NCBI RefSeq assembly: GCF_003610295.1
Contig: NZ_RAPV01000001.1
Span: 2,356,001-2,420,000 of the forward strand
Length of the DNA: 64,000 bases
Direction: 5' to 3'
DNA from: Paraburkholderia sp. BL23I1N1
Lineage (GTDB): Bacteria; Pseudomonadota; Gammaproteobacteria; Burkholderiales; Burkholderiaceae
Shown in pieces: positions 8,938-18,631 of the stretch. The notes beneath the pieces are model-generated. The model saw only the letters and a list, made by a program, of their open reading frames with translations, was not told where the DNA came from and made no database searches. Position numbers and translations under genes: made by a program. Within the stretch, counting starts at the first letter, position 1. Each line of letters starts with the position of its first letter.

Positions 8938-10151
8938 CATCGACAGCCCATCATTCCGTGACGAATGCTTTGCTCATTACCGACGTCCGGCAGCCGGACG
9001 GTACACGCGTCGACGTATCGATCGCCGACGGCCGCATCGCGGCAATCGGCCCGGACCTGCCGCGTGCGCCCGGTGTCGCGCACGAAGACGGCGCGGGTGC
9101 GCTGCTGCTGCCGGGATTCGTCGAAGGCCATACGCACCTCGACAAAACCACCTGGGGCATGGACTGGTATCGCAATGAGGTCGGCCCGAAACTGACAGAT
9201 CGCATTGAAAACGAACGGCGCTGGCGCGCGGAAAGCGGCCATGACGCGGGCGCACAATCGCTTGCGCTGGCCCGCGCGTTCATGCAGGCCGGCACGACGC
9301 GTCTGCGCACCCACGTCGATATCGATACCGACGCGGGCCTGCGTCATCTGGAAGGCGTACGCGCCACGCGCGAGCGTTTGCGCGATGTGCTCGATATGCA
9401 GATCGTCGCGTTCCCGCAGTCGGGCCTGCTCGGCCGTCCCGGCACGGACGCGCTGCTCGATCGCGCGCTGAGCGAAGGCGCAGACGTGCTCGGCGCGCTC
9501 GATCCCGCGTTGATCGACGGCGATCCGGTTGCGTCGCTGAACCTGACCTTCGACATCGCAAACCGCCATCACAAACCGATCGACATTCATCTTCACGAAC
9601 CCGGTGAAATCGGCGCGTTCACGCTCGGTCTGCTGCTCGACCGTGTCGCCGCACTCGGCATGCAAGGGCATGTGGTGGTCAGTCACGCGTTCTGTCTCGG
9701 CGCGTTGCCGGAGCGCGAACGCGATGCCTTGCTCGCGCGGCTTGCCGACCTTCGTGTGGCACTCCTGACGACTGCCCCACCTTCGACACCGGTGCCGCCG
9801 CTCAAGGTCTGCATCGAAAGCGGCGTGACGCTGTTCGGCGGCAACGACGGCGTGCGCGATACGTGGACGCCGTATGGCTCGCCCGACATGCTCGAACGCG
9901 CCATGCTGATCGGCATGCGCTACGGCCTGCGCCGCGACGACGATCTCGCGATTGCGTTCGAGTGTGTCAGCACCACCGCTGCTCAAGGCTGCGGATTCAC
10001 CGACTACGGCTTGCATCCTGGCGCGCGTGCCGATCTCGTCCTGCTCGATGCGGACACGCTCGCCCACGCAATCGTCGCACGGCCGCAACGCAAGTTGGTA
10101 ATGGCCAACGGCTGCATCGTCGCGCGCAACGGCGCAGGCCTCGGCATCTGA
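8934..10151 (+). CDS. Amidohydrolase / cytosine deaminase-like metal-dependent hydrolase
   Basis: 405 residues of the amidohydrolase superfamily, closest in feel to the CodA / N-isopropylammelide hydrolase branch. Metal ligands are visible in order: GHTHLDK (about 64-70, HxH), IHLHEPGE (about 220), VSHAF (about 247) and NDGVRDTW (about 303, the catalytic Asp). The composite beta-sandwich is formed by the N-terminal and C-terminal strands (VSIADGRIAAIG; ARADLVLLDADT). It probably deaminates or hydrolyses a cyclic C-N bond in a heterocycle. Coupling to the chaperone operon is odd because no catabolic partner is nearby. Confidence 0.85.
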   Translation: MTSTAHHSVTNALLITDVRQPDGTRVDVSIADGRIAAIGPDLPRAPGVAHEDGAGALLLPGFVEGHTHLDKTTWGMDWYRNEVGPKLTDRIENERRWRAESGHDAGAQSLALARAFMQAGTTRLRTHVDIDTDAGLRHLEGVRATRERLRDVLDMQIVAFPQSGLLGRPGTDALLDRALSEGADVLGALDPALIDGDPVASLNLTFDIANRHHKPIDIHLHEPGEIGAFTLGLLLDRVAALGMQGHVVVSHAFCLGALPERERDALLARLADLRVALLTTAPPSTPVPPLKVCIESGVTLFGGNDGVRDTWTPYGSPDMLERAMLIGMRYGLRRDDDLAIAFECVSTTAAQGCGFTDYGLHPGARADLVLLDADTLAHAIVARPQRKLVMANGCIVARNGAGLGI

Positions 10152-10412
10152 AATCTGATTCGCGTGCTGCGCTGAATTACGCGCCGCGCATCCTCGCGTT
10201 AATGCTCAATGAATACGCCGTGCTCGATGGAAACGTCACGGTCTCGCTCGCCTATCCAAACCTTCATATCGCGTTCAGGTAAAAATTTCACAAGGTCATT
10301 GCGTGCCCTCGTCACTTTGACTAGGATTGTCGCGCGAACAATCGCTCGCGGAAAGTAAAAGCCCCTTAGGCCATGCGCCGACGGGACGTCAGGGAAACAT
10401 GGAGGTAGGTCT

Positions 10413-12465
10413 ATGTCCGACGAGAATAATCAGTCTTCCGCATCAAAACACCGAGGATTTTTGAAGGGTATTGTTTCAGTAGGTATCGCAAGTGGGATCG
10501 GCACTGTCGCCGGAGACGCACTGGCACAAACCGCAGGCGGCCCGACCGCCAGCGGCATCGGATTCAGGCCCCCCCACCAAGGCCACCAAAGAGGCCAACG
10601 CCGTTTATGCTAATCAGCTAGCTTTTAACGACACGCAAGATTTTCAGGACGCAAGCCGCGGCCTGATCGCCACCTTGCCTGAGGGCGTGATCCCCAGTTC
10701 AAAGGGCGGCGCAGCCTGGGACCTCGGGCAGTTCGCCTTTGTTAAGGGCGGCCCGGAAAATAACTCACCCGATTCCGTGAACCCCAGCTTGTGGCGTAAC
10801 GCCAAGCTGAATATGAATCACGGTCTGCTCGAAGTGGTCGACGGCATCTGGCAGGTGCGCGGCTACGATCTTTCAGTCATGAGCATCATCCGCGGCGACA
10901 CCGGCTGGATCGTGATCGATCCGCTGATGACCGCCGACGTATCCAGCGTAGTGTGGAAACAACTCGTTGTTCCGCACCTTGGCGACAAGCCGATCACGCA
11001 CGTTATCTACACGCATAGTCACGCCGATCACTACGGTGGCATCCGCGGCATTGTCGACGAAGCCGATCTGAAAGCAGGCAAGGTCAAGATCTACGCACCG
11101 GCCGGTTTCACCGAAGCCGCGGTGGGCGAAAACGTGATTGCCGGCAATGCCATGAGCCGCCGCGCCGCCTACATGTACGGCAATCTGCTGCCGCGCGGCC
11201 CCGCCGGCGTGGTGGATGCAGGGCTCGGCAAGACCACGTCGATCGGCGCGATCACGCTGCTCGTGCCAACCGACTTCGCCACCTCAACCGGACAAAAGCT
11301 GGTGATGGACGGTGTCGAGATGGTCGTCATCATGGCGCCGGAATCCGAAGCGCCGTCGGAATTCATATTCTACATTCCGAAGTACAAGGCGTTCTGCGCG
11401 GCCGAAGACGCGACCCATACGCTGCACAACATCTACACGCTGCGCGGCGCCAAGGTGCGTGACGCGTTGTTGTGGTCGAAGTATCTGCAGGCCGCCATCG
11501 ACATGTTCGGCAGCGACATGCAGGTCCTGTTCGCGTCGCACTACTGGCCGACCTGGGGCAACGAGCGGATCATCGCGTTCCTGAAAGTCCAGCGCGACAT
11601 GTACCGCTACCTTCACGACCAGACCATGCGGCTCGCCAACACGGGCTACACGCCGCTGGAAATTGCGGACTCGCTGCGCCTGCCCGATTCGCTGGCCAAG
11701 CAATGGTATTGCCGCAGTTATTACGGCACGGTGTTTCATGACCTCGTGGCGCAATACAACTTGCGGCTCGGTTTCTTCGACGGTGTGCCGGCGAATCTGC
11801 ACCGCTTGCCACCGGTCGAGAACGGCAAGCGTTATGTCGAGTTCATGGGTGGCTCGGCCGCTGTGCTGCACAAGGCACAAGCGTATTACGACAAGGGCGA
11901 CTATCGTTGGGTCGCCGAAGTGGTGAACCACGTCGTGTTCGCCGACCCGCAGAACGTGGCCGCCAAACACATGCTCGCCGATGCCTACGAGCAGATGGGC
12001 TACCAGTCGGAAGCGTCGAGCTGGCGCAACTTCTATCTGACCGGCGCGATGGAATTGCGCAACGGCGTGCACAAGGTGCCGTTCGGCAGTTCGCAAAGCC
12101 CCGACACGATCAAGGCGATGCCGCTCGAAATGTTCCTCGACTATCAGGGCGTGCGTCTGAACGCCGAACGGGCGGCCGGCAAGAGCATCTCGTTCAACTT
12201 CGTCATGACCGACACGAAGGAAAACTACGTGGTCGGCGTCGAGAATTCCGCGCTTCACTATTCGAAGGACCGCACGTCGAATACCGCGGATGCTACCGTC
12301 ACCATGACGCGCTCGGATCTGAACGACGTCATGATGGGTAATTCCTCGATGGAGAAACTCGTCATGAGCGGCAAGGCGAAACTGACGGGCGATACGAAGA
12401 AGCTTGGCGAATTCGTGTCGTGGCTCGACAACTTCGACTTCTGGTTCAACATCGTCACGCCCTGA
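10413..12465 (+). CDS. Exported linear alkylsulfatase (SdsA1/BDS1-type metallo-beta-lactamase), frame broken at C7 run 10569-10575
   Basis: GGAGGTAGGT lies just before ATG 10413, which opens a signal peptide (SKHRGFLKGIVSVGIA, cleavage near DALAQ). HRGFLK resembles the twin-arginine SRRxFLK motif with the first Arg replaced. The frame then shifts at a run of seven Cs; six Cs would join RPP to TKATKEANAVYA of the long frame that runs to 12465. The mature part has the zinc motif THSHADHYGG and the later ligands AEDATHTLHN and ASHYWPTWG. It ends in an SCP2-like domain (from about residue 560), the usual architecture of type III alkylsulfatases that release sulfate from SDS-like surfactants in the periplasm. 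Confidence 0.88.
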
Positions 12466-12502
12466 ACCCCATGCAGTATCTGACTACAGGACGGACAAGA
12501 CG

Positions 12503-13063
12503 ATGTGCGCCATCTGCGAACTGAAGCTCGAATTCAACGTCGATCATCCGCTGGCCCTCTCGGTGGCGGTGGCGACACGCAACGCCATCGACGTGGGCAC
12601 GCTGCCGGAGAGCCTGCTGGATGGGGCCTTGAGCAACGCGAAGATGCGCGTTGCCGCTGTCGACGCATTGCAGGTCCTGACCGCCCGGCTCGAAGCATCG
12701 AAGCCGGTCAGCGAGTTGCTGGCGCTGCCGGATTTCTATGTTCTGCTGATCGAAATCGGTACGTGGGGATTTTTCCACGCCACCGGGAACGGCTTCGATT
12801 CGGACATCACGCCCGAGGCGCCCGATGTGACGTCGAACGATCAGGCCGACCGTGACATCGTATTCGTGACGTCGGAGACGACGTTGCGGGCGGTGCTCGA
12901 TGGGCGGTTGTCGATCGACGCGGCGTTTGACGGCGATCTGGTCATGCTCGACGCGGGCGCGGACCACACGGCGCAGCTTCGCGCCGTGTTGAACGACGCG
13001 CTTGTGACAGAAGCGACGGGCGCATCGATTTGGGATGACGTGCCCGTGCAGAAGATCGCGTGA
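12503..13063 (+). CDS. Conserved hypothetical protein downstream of alkylsulfatase
   Basis: 186 residues from ATG 12503, 37 bp after the alkylsulfatase stop and likely co-transcribed with it. An upstream in-frame start at 12404 would overlap the sulfatase gene, so I prefer MCAICELKLEF. The N-terminus carries CxxC (CAIC). The middle has FYVLLIEIGTWGFFHATGNG and the C-terminal third is acidic. No signal peptide or membrane segment is visible. I do not recognise the family. Linkage suggests a role in sulfatase function or surfactant response, but nothing in the sequence shows one. Confidence 0.6.
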   Translation: MCAICELKLEFNVDHPLALSVAVATRNAIDVGTLPESLLDGALSNAKMRVAAVDALQVLTARLEASKPVSELLALPDFYVLLIEIGTWGFFHATGNGFDSDITPEAPDVTSNDQADRDIVFVTSETTLRAVLDGRLSIDAAFDGDLVMLDAGADHTAQLRAVLNDALVTEATGASIWDDVPVQKIA

Positions 13064-13094
13064 AGGAAGTTGTTTCTCTACTGATGTGACGGTG

Positions 13095-13142
13095 GGGCTG
13101 CTGATGTGAGTGTACCCATATGAGTAGCCCTGCCAGCAGCCC
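13095..13142. terminator. Stem-loop between convergent genes
   Basis: GGGCTGCTG (13095-13103) can pair with CAGCAGCCC (13134-13142) around a 30-base loop. It sits between the convergent 12503 and phnX genes. No T-run is adjacent, so a terminator role is only likely by position. Confidence 0.35.
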
Positions 13143-13217
13143 TACTCGACCCGCTTTTCTGGCTTTTCACGCAACTAGCAACGGCCCTTCAAGCCGGTCG
13201 ATATCACCCCGATCAAC

Positions 13218-14021
13218 TCAAGGCCGCTCGCCTCGCGCCAATCGCGCATCGATCTCACGCACGACAGGCATCAGGTCAGCCACGCTATCGATCACATAAT
13301 GCGCCCCGGCGGCCTTTAACTTCTGAATCGCCACCTTGCGCCGCCATGCAAATTCATCCGGCGCCAACGCCTTGACGTCGTCTTCGGCCATGCCAAAAGC
13401 ATTCCCGCTCACGGCGACACCCACCGCCCACGTGCCGCCATTGATCCCTTCCTCGATGCCGACCTCGGTGTCGTCAACCTTGATCGCATCCTTCGCGCGC
13501 CATACACCCAGTTCCGGCAACGTCTTGTAGATCATGTAGGGCGACGGACGTCCTTCCGGCGTGTCACCGGTACACACAATGCTATCCGGCGAAAACCCCT
13601 GGGCCGCCGCGCCCGGCACGATCTCGGCCATGATCTCGCGCGTATAGCCGGTGGTCGTGCCGATCCTGATGTCGTCGCTGCGCAGCGCGCTTGCCACTTC
13701 CCCCACGCCCGGAATCACCGAGCTGTAGCTCGCTGCCACCGCAATGTTCTTCGGCACGAAGACGTCATACACCGCGTCGATGTCCGCTTCGCCCGGCATG
13801 CGGCCATACTTGTCGGCCCAGGCTTGCGACACGCGCGGCAACGCCATCAGCGCCGCGATATGCGGGCGCTTGGCCATCCCCATCGGGCCGCGCGCTTCGT
13901 CGATCGTGATCGCGACGCCGAACTCCTCGAACGTCTCGACAAACGCGCCCATCGGCGCCAGCGAACCATAATCGACCACGGTACCGGCCCAGTCGAAAAT
14001 CACTGCTTTAACGTGTTTCAT
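13218..14021 (-). CDS. phnX: Phosphonoacetaldehyde hydrolase (phosphonatase)
   Basis: 267 residues, a HAD-superfamily enzyme splitting phosphonoacetaldehyde into acetaldehyde and phosphate. Motif I is FDWAGTVVDYG at about 9-19, with the nucleophilic Asp and the phosphonatase-type DxAGT sequence. The cap domain segment GPMGMAKRPHI holds the Schiff-base Lys expected of PhnX. IKVDDTEVGIEEG carries the motif IV acids. Length matches the family. It follows phnW, about 58 bp downstream on the same strand, and the two complete the 2-aminoethylphosphonate pathway. Confidence 0.95.
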   Translation of the reverse strand: MKHVKAVIFDWAGTVVDYGSLAPMGAFVETFEEFGVAITIDEARGPMGMAKRPHIAALMALPRVSQAWADKYGRMPGEADIDAVYDVFVPKNIAVAASYSSVIPGVGEVASALRSDDIRIGTTTGYTREIMAEIVPGAAAQGFSPDSIVCTGDTPEGRPSPYMIYKTLPELGVWRAKDAIKVDDTEVGIEEGINGGTWAVGVAVSGNAFGMAEDDVKALAPDEFAWRRKVAIQKLKAAGAHYVIDSVADLMPVVREIDARLARGERP

Positions 14022-14079
14022 TTACTTCGATTCCCAGAAGGTTTAAAGCTCGCGCAACGTGCCGCGCGGGGTACTCTGA

Positions 14080-15310
14080 TTACGCCGCTTCGGCCAAGGT
14101 CTTGCGTTCTTCTATCGCCAGCGCAGGCGGCGCGGCCTGGTCGACGCCCATCGCCTGCAACGACTGCGCGCAGGCCTGCACCACACGCCGCATCACGTGC
14201 TCATCCACCTGACCGATGCAGCCGATACGGAAGCTGTCCACCACCGTCAGCTTGCCCGGATAGATGATGAAACCCTGCTCCTTCATCAATTCATAGAAGC
14301 GCTCGAACTTGAACGACGGATGCGCCGGCGCGAAAAAACGTGACGATGATCGGCGAGCGCCAACGTGCATTGAGCAGCGGCTCGAAGCCAAGTTCATGCA
14401 TGCCCGCGACCAGCACGTCGCGATTGTTCGCATAACGCGCGAGACGTCCGGCCTTGCCGCCTTCGAGCTTGTGCAGACGCAATGCCTCGATAAACGCGGC
14501 GACCGTGTGCGTCGGCGGCGTGAAGCGCCATTGACCCGTACGGTTCATCACATCCCACTGGTCGTACACGTCGAGGGAGAGCGAGTGGCTGCGGCCCTTG
14601 GCCTCCTGCAACGCGCGCTTGCGGGCGATCACGAAACCGAAACCGGGCACGCCCTCGATGCATTTGTTCGCCGACGACACGAAGGCCTCGCACGCAATCC
14701 GATTCACGTCGAGCGGCACCGCACCGAATGCGCTCATCGAGTCGATCAGCAGCTTGCGACCTTTTTTTGCGGTGGCGGCGGCGATTTCTTCGATCGGATT
14801 GAGAATCCCGGAGCTGGTTTCGCAATGCACGGCAACCACATGCGTGATGCGCGGATCGGCGTCCAGCATGCTTTCGACTTCGGCGCCGCGCGGCGGCAGG
14901 TAGTCGCCCTTATCGAGCACCGTACAGGCACGGCCGAGATAACCGAGGGTCGTCGCGATGCGCTTGCCGTAGGCGCCGTTGGCCAGCACCAGGGCGTGGC
15001 CGTCGCGCGGAATCAGGCTGCCGAGCATCGCTTCGACGCAATAGCTGCCGCTGCCCTGAAGCGGCACGCAGTCGTATTCGCCGGCGGTGTCGCCGGCAAT
15101 CTCCAGCAGGCTGCGGCGCAGTTGGGCGGTCATCGCGCGGAAGTCGCCGTCCCACGAGCCCCAGTCGCGCAGCATCGCTTCTTTGGTCGAGAACGCCGTG
15201 GTCAGCGGGCCCGGGGTCAACAGATAGGGCTCGCCCTTCGCCGGCGCGGCACACGTCACGGTTGAAGGTAGGGCGGACCCTGCCGGGGAGCTGTCGATCG
15301 CGCTGTCCAT
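14080..15310 (-). CDS. phnW: 2-aminoethylphosphonate-pyruvate transaminase, frame broken at A6/T6 run 14333-14338
   Basis: PLP-dependent class V aminotransferase converting 2-aminoethylphosphonate and pyruvate to phosphonoacetaldehyde and alanine. ATG 15310 (MDSAIDSS) follows GGAG; the in-frame start at 15454 would run into the divergent LysR gene. Family features are LLTPGPLTT near the N-terminus, LQGSGSYCVEAMLG, and SSANKCIEGVPGFGFV with the PLP Lys. The first frame ends soon after IIVTFF; the C-terminal part (APAHPSFKFERFYELMKEQG onward) is in the next frame. Five Ts and not six at this run restores one continuous protein of about 409 residues. Confidence 0.9.
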
Positions 15311-15378
15311 GTTCGGAATCTCCGATATCGCTGTTTCGATGCGTGACACAGTACAGAAAGGCCCTCCATCGGTAAAAT

Positions 15379-15401
15379 CGATATAATTGATGCAGGTATC
15401 G
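15379..15401. promoter_or_regulatory. Inverted repeat in the phnW-LysR intergenic region
   Basis: CGATA and TATCG at the ends of 15379-15401 form a short interrupted palindrome in the AT-rich 119-bp gap between the divergent phnW and LysR genes. This is the usual place for a LysR operator. The site is inferred from position and symmetry only. Confidence 0.35.
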
Positions 15402-15429
15402 TAAAAACTTATTTCTCGACGAGGCAGAC

Positions 15430-16311
15430 GTGCAATACGCGCAATTGCGGGCATTTCATGCGGTCGCGGAACATGGCGGGTTTTCCAAAGCGGCGCAGGC
15501 GCTGTCGCTCACCCAGCCCGCGGTGTCGGATCACGTGAAGCGGCTGGAGCAGGACCACGGCGTCAAATTGTTTGAGCGCGGCCCGCGCGGCGTCGAAACC
15601 ACGGAGCTTGGCCTGCGCCTCTTCAGCGTGACGCGGCAGATGCTCAGTTGCGAGCGCGATGCGCGGCAACTGCTCGAATCCGCGGGCGGGCTCGAGTCCG
15701 GCTCGCTCTCGCTGGTTGCGGATGCGCCCGATCTGGCGGTCGCGTTGATCGGCGCGTTTCGCAAGCTGCATCCGGGGATCGTCGTGACGCTCTCGATCGC
15801 CAATGCCGCGGACTGCATGCAGCGCGTGCTGTCGAGCGCGGTCGATGCCGCCATTACCGCCGCCCCGCAGGTGCACAGCCGGCTCGAGTCGCGCGTGCTG
15901 CGGCGCGATCCGCTGGTGGCGATGGTGCCGGCAAGCTATCCGGTGGCGAAGAAACGCAAGCTGAGCTACGCCGAACTCGTGCAGCAGCCGATGATTTTTC
16001 GCGAGCCGCAATCGGTCACGCAACAGTTGCTGGAGATCGAATTGGTGCGTGAGTCCTTGCAGGTCGAACCCGCGATGTATGTGGACGGACGTGAAGCGCT
16101 GGAGGAAGCGGTCGCGCAAGGCATGGGAGTTGGCGTGATCGCGCGCGCCGAATTCAACGAATCGCGGCGGATCAGAATGATTCCGCTTCAGGATTGTCAG
16201 GTGCAGATGATCGAATCGCTCACGCGGCTCGCCGGGCGGCCGGGGTCGAACCTGCTGGACGCGTTGTTTGCGGTGGAGTTAACCGGCGCCGCTGCTGTAA
16301 CGGCTCAATAA
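15430..16311 (+). CDS. LysR-family regulator, probable activator of phnWX
   Basis: 293 residues. The N-terminal winged HTH (about 1-60) reads MQYAQLRAFHAVAEHGGFSK and then a recognition helix with TQPAVSDHVKRLE. A substrate-binding-type effector domain follows. It is divergent from phnW with a 119-bp shared promoter region, the arrangement expected of a 2-aminoethylphosphonate-responsive regulator. Ligand and direction of control are inferred. A strong intrinsic terminator follows within 10 bp of the stop. Confidence 0.9.
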   Translation: MQYAQLRAFHAVAEHGGFSKAAQALSLTQPAVSDHVKRLEQDHGVKLFERGPRGVETTELGLRLFSVTRQMLSCERDARQLLESAGGLESGSLSLVADAPDLAVALIGAFRKLHPGIVVTLSIANAADCMQRVLSSAVDAAITAAPQVHSRLESRVLRRDPLVAMVPASYPVAKKRKLSYAELVQQPMIFREPQSVTQQLLEIELVRESLQVEPAMYVDGREALEEAVAQGMGVGVIARAEFNESRRIRMIPLQDCQVQMIESLTRLAGRPGSNLLDALFAVELTGAAAVTAQ

Positions 16312-16319
16312 AAAAGTAA

Positions 16320-16352
16320 GCCGCCGGGCAAGCGCTGCCCGGCGGCTTTTTT
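16320..16352 (+). terminator. Intrinsic terminator after the phn LysR gene
   Basis: GCCGCCGGGCA (16320-16330) pairs perfectly with TGCCCGGCGGC (16336-16346) around a 5-base loop, followed by TTTTTT. A T-rich tract on one side only points to the plus-strand gene. Confidence 0.93.
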
Positions 16353-16444
16353 ATACGGTCCTGAAGCGAAAAGCGTGCGGTGACGCAAGGCCAAACGGCA
16401 CGTAGCCTCACGACCACACAGCCCCTCGCTACTCGCCCATCCTG

Positions 16445-17191
16445 TTAGCGCGAACCGCCGCTGGCAATCAGGCTTTCGCCGGTCATCCAGCGCGAGTCGT
16501 CGGAGGCGAGGAACACGGCGACATCCGCGATATCGTCAGGTTGACCGATACGGCCAAGCGGTGTTGTGCTGACCGCCCACGCCTCGAAGTCCGAGCCGAT
16601 GAAGCCGGCAGTATGCGTGCCTTCAGTTTCCACCATGCCTGGATTCACGGAGTTGACACGAATCTTGCGCGGGCCGAGTTCACGTGCTAGCACGCCGGTG
16701 ATAGCGTCCACCGCGCCCTTGGTGGCCGTATAGACCGCGCTGCCCGGCGGCGTAATGCGGCTGACAACCGAGCTGACGTTCACAATGCTGCCGCCTTCGC
16801 CCAGATGCTTCGCCGCCGCTTGCGTAACCAGCAACAGGCCCAGCACGTTCACATTGAACTGCTTATGGAAGTGCTCTTCGGTGATCGCTTCGATCGGTGC
16901 CATCTCATACACGCCGGAATTGTTGACGAGCGCGTCGAGGCGGCCATACATTTCGACTGCCGCATCGATGATGCCCTTCGCGTCGGCGGCCTTGGAGACA
17001 TCGCCTGCAACGGCCACGGCCTTGCCGCCCGCCGCCGTAATTGCGGCGACCACGTCGTCCGCGCCTGCCTTGCTGGACGCGTAGTTCACCACCACCGAGG
17101 CGCCCTGCGCCGCCAGTGCCTTCGCAATCGCCGCGCCGATACCTTTCGATGCACCCGTTACAACCGCAACCTTACCTGTGAGCCTGCTCAT
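16445..17191 (-). CDS. SDR family oxidoreductase (3-oxoacyl-ACP reductase-like)
   Basis: 248 residues from ATG 17191, with GAAAGGA upstream as a plausible ribosome-binding site. Classical SDR motifs are TGASKGIGAAIA (about 11-22), DALVNNSGVYE (NNAG variant), catalytic Ser in VNVSSVVSR and Tyr-Lys in YTATKGAVDA. RVNSVNPGMVETEGT follows, and ASGGSR closes the protein. A longer in-frame extension upstream has no coding character. It diverges from iacF. Whether it belongs to the indole-acetate region or is a bystander is unknown. Confidence 0.9.
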   Translation of the reverse strand: MSRLTGKVAVVTGASKGIGAAIAKALAAQGASVVVNYASSKAGADDVVAAITAAGGKAVAVAGDVSKAADAKGIIDAAVEMYGRLDALVNNSGVYEMAPIEAITEEHFHKQFNVNVLGLLLVTQAAAKHLGEGGSIVNVSSVVSRITPPGSAVYTATKGAVDAITGVLARELGPRKIRVNSVNPGMVETEGTHTAGFIGSDFEAWAVSTTPLGRIGQPDDIADVAVFLASDDSRWMTGESLIASGGSR

Positions 17192-17572
17192 AATCCTTTC
17201 CTTTAGACGAAGTTCGCGCCGACGCGCAATCGCGAAGATTCGCGACGCTGACGCCGATGAAGCGGGAAATGCAGTGGCGCTGTCACTGGACACAATGTAG
17301 GCACACAGGCCGCGCGGATAAAGCGGCTGGAGACGAAAAGATACGTCGGATGAGCCGAACAATCGACAAGCCGGTGTCCGAGGATGGCGAGGACGCACGA
17401 CTGGCGCTGCATTATCAATCAGACTTATTCCACAACCTATTTTTAATCGATTTGCCTGATTGTCGGCTGTTTCATATCCTTGACGCATGACCGGACGCCG
17501 CGCAGTGCATGTGGCGACCGCTCCGCTCCTCTTTGTCCTCTTTGTCCTATTTGTCCTTTTGCCGGCAAGATC
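17192..17572. other. Divergent intergenic region with a short 9-bp tandem repeat
   Basis: 381 bp between the SDR gene and iacF. Frames across it give no recognisable protein. At 17528-17554 there are three tandem 9-mers, CCTCTTTGT, CCTCTTTGT and CCTATTTGT, followed by a partial fourth (CCTTTTG), ending 15 bp before the iacF start codon. Both promoters should be here but none is convincing. Confidence 0.6.
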
Positions 17573-18550
17573 ATGGAAAGAACCTCCTTCAACGTACGCG
17601 TCGACAGCGTGCGTGACGAAGCGCACGGCGTGCGCTCGTTCAGCGTCTCGCGTCTGGACGGACAACCGTTCGACGGCTACGAACCCGGCGCGCATATCGA
17701 CGTTACCGGGCCCTCGGGCATCACGCGGCAATATTCTTTGTGCGGCGACCCGGACCACCGTGAAGCGCACCTGTTTGCGGTGAAGCGTGAAGACGCGTCG
17801 CGCGGCGGCTCGCGCTCGCTGCATGACGACGTGACGATAGGCAGCGAGTTGACGATCGGCGCACCGCGAAATCTGTTTCAGCTCGCCACCGGCGCGAGCG
17901 AACACATTCTGATTGCAGCGGGCATAGGCGTGACACCGCTATTGAGCATGGCGTACCGGTTGCTCAAGCAGAATCAGCGCTTCGTGTTGCATTATTTCGC
18001 GCGCAGTGCGGAGCACGCGGCGTTTTTGCCGTTGCTGTCGCGCACGCCGTTTAGTGACTACGTTCGGCTTCATTTCGGCGTCGAACGGGAACAGCTCGAT
18101 ACGGTGCTGGCCGACTGCGTAGCAGATGCGCGCGAAGGCTCGCACCTCTACACCTGCGGCCCGGCGCCCTTCATGGAGCGTGTGGTGGCAATTGGCGAAA
18201 AGCGCCTTGCCGCCGAGGCGATTCACCTTGAACGGTTTGCAGCCGAGCCCGCTTCGGCGGCCAGCGGTGAATCGAACACGCTGGATTCTTTCGAAGTGCG
18301 GATCGCCAGCAGCGGTGCAACGGTACACGTGGATAAACACACGACGATCGTCGCGGCATTGGCGTCGATCGGCATCGAAGTCGATACCTCATGTGGTGAA
18401 GGTGTGTGCGGGACCTGCATGGTCGACGTGGTGAGCGGCACACCCGAGCATCGCGACCACTGTCTGAGCAAAGCTGAACGAGCCGGCGGCAAGGTGATCT
18501 GCTGCTGCGTCTCACGCGCTGCTTCGCCGCTGCTGGTACTCGATCTTTAA
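17573..18550 (+). CDS. iacF: Dioxygenase reductase, phthalate dioxygenase reductase family (probable IacF)
   Basis: 325 residues from ATG 17573. The N-terminal FAD-binding barrel contains RQYSLCGDP (about 55). An NAD domain follows with AAGIGVTPLLSMA (about 115) and YTCGPAPFME (about 200). A C-terminal plant-type 2Fe-2S ferredoxin has CGEGVCGTCM and a later Cys (about 275-310). This domain order is that of VanB/phthalate-dioxygenase reductases. It is likely the electron donor for the IacCD oxygenase, although those genes are about 4.5 kb away with the cat genes in between. A terminator follows. Confidence 0.82.
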   Translation: MERTSFNVRVDSVRDEAHGVRSFSVSRLDGQPFDGYEPGAHIDVTGPSGITRQYSLCGDPDHREAHLFAVKREDASRGGSRSLHDDVTIGSELTIGAPRNLFQLATGASEHILIAAGIGVTPLLSMAYRLLKQNQRFVLHYFARSAEHAAFLPLLSRTPFSDYVRLHFGVEREQLDTVLADCVADAREGSHLYTCGPAPFMERVVAIGEKRLAAEAIHLERFAAEPASAASGESNTLDSFEVRIASSGATVHVDKHTTIVAALASIGIEVDTSCGEGVCGTCMVDVVSGTPEHRDHCLSKAERAGGKVICCCVSRAASPLLVLDL

Positions 18551-18579
18551 GACTCGATTTTCTCTTCAGATCTTCAGGA

Positions 18580-18616
18580 CAAGAAGGTGCTGCATTCGCA
18601 GCACCTTCTTGCTTTT
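18580..18616 (+). terminator. Intrinsic terminator after iacF
   Basis: CAAGAAGGTGCTGC (18580-18593) and GCAGCACCTTCTTG (18598-18611) form a perfect 14-bp stem with a 4-base loop, followed by CTTTTA. It lies between the convergent iacF and catC genes. Confidence 0.88.
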
Positions 18617-18631
18617 ATCCTTCCTGCAGCC

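Noticed and set aside
8787..10088. 433-codon minus-strand frame opposite the amidohydrolase
   Set aside because: No domain pattern; the plus-strand product has all metal ligands.
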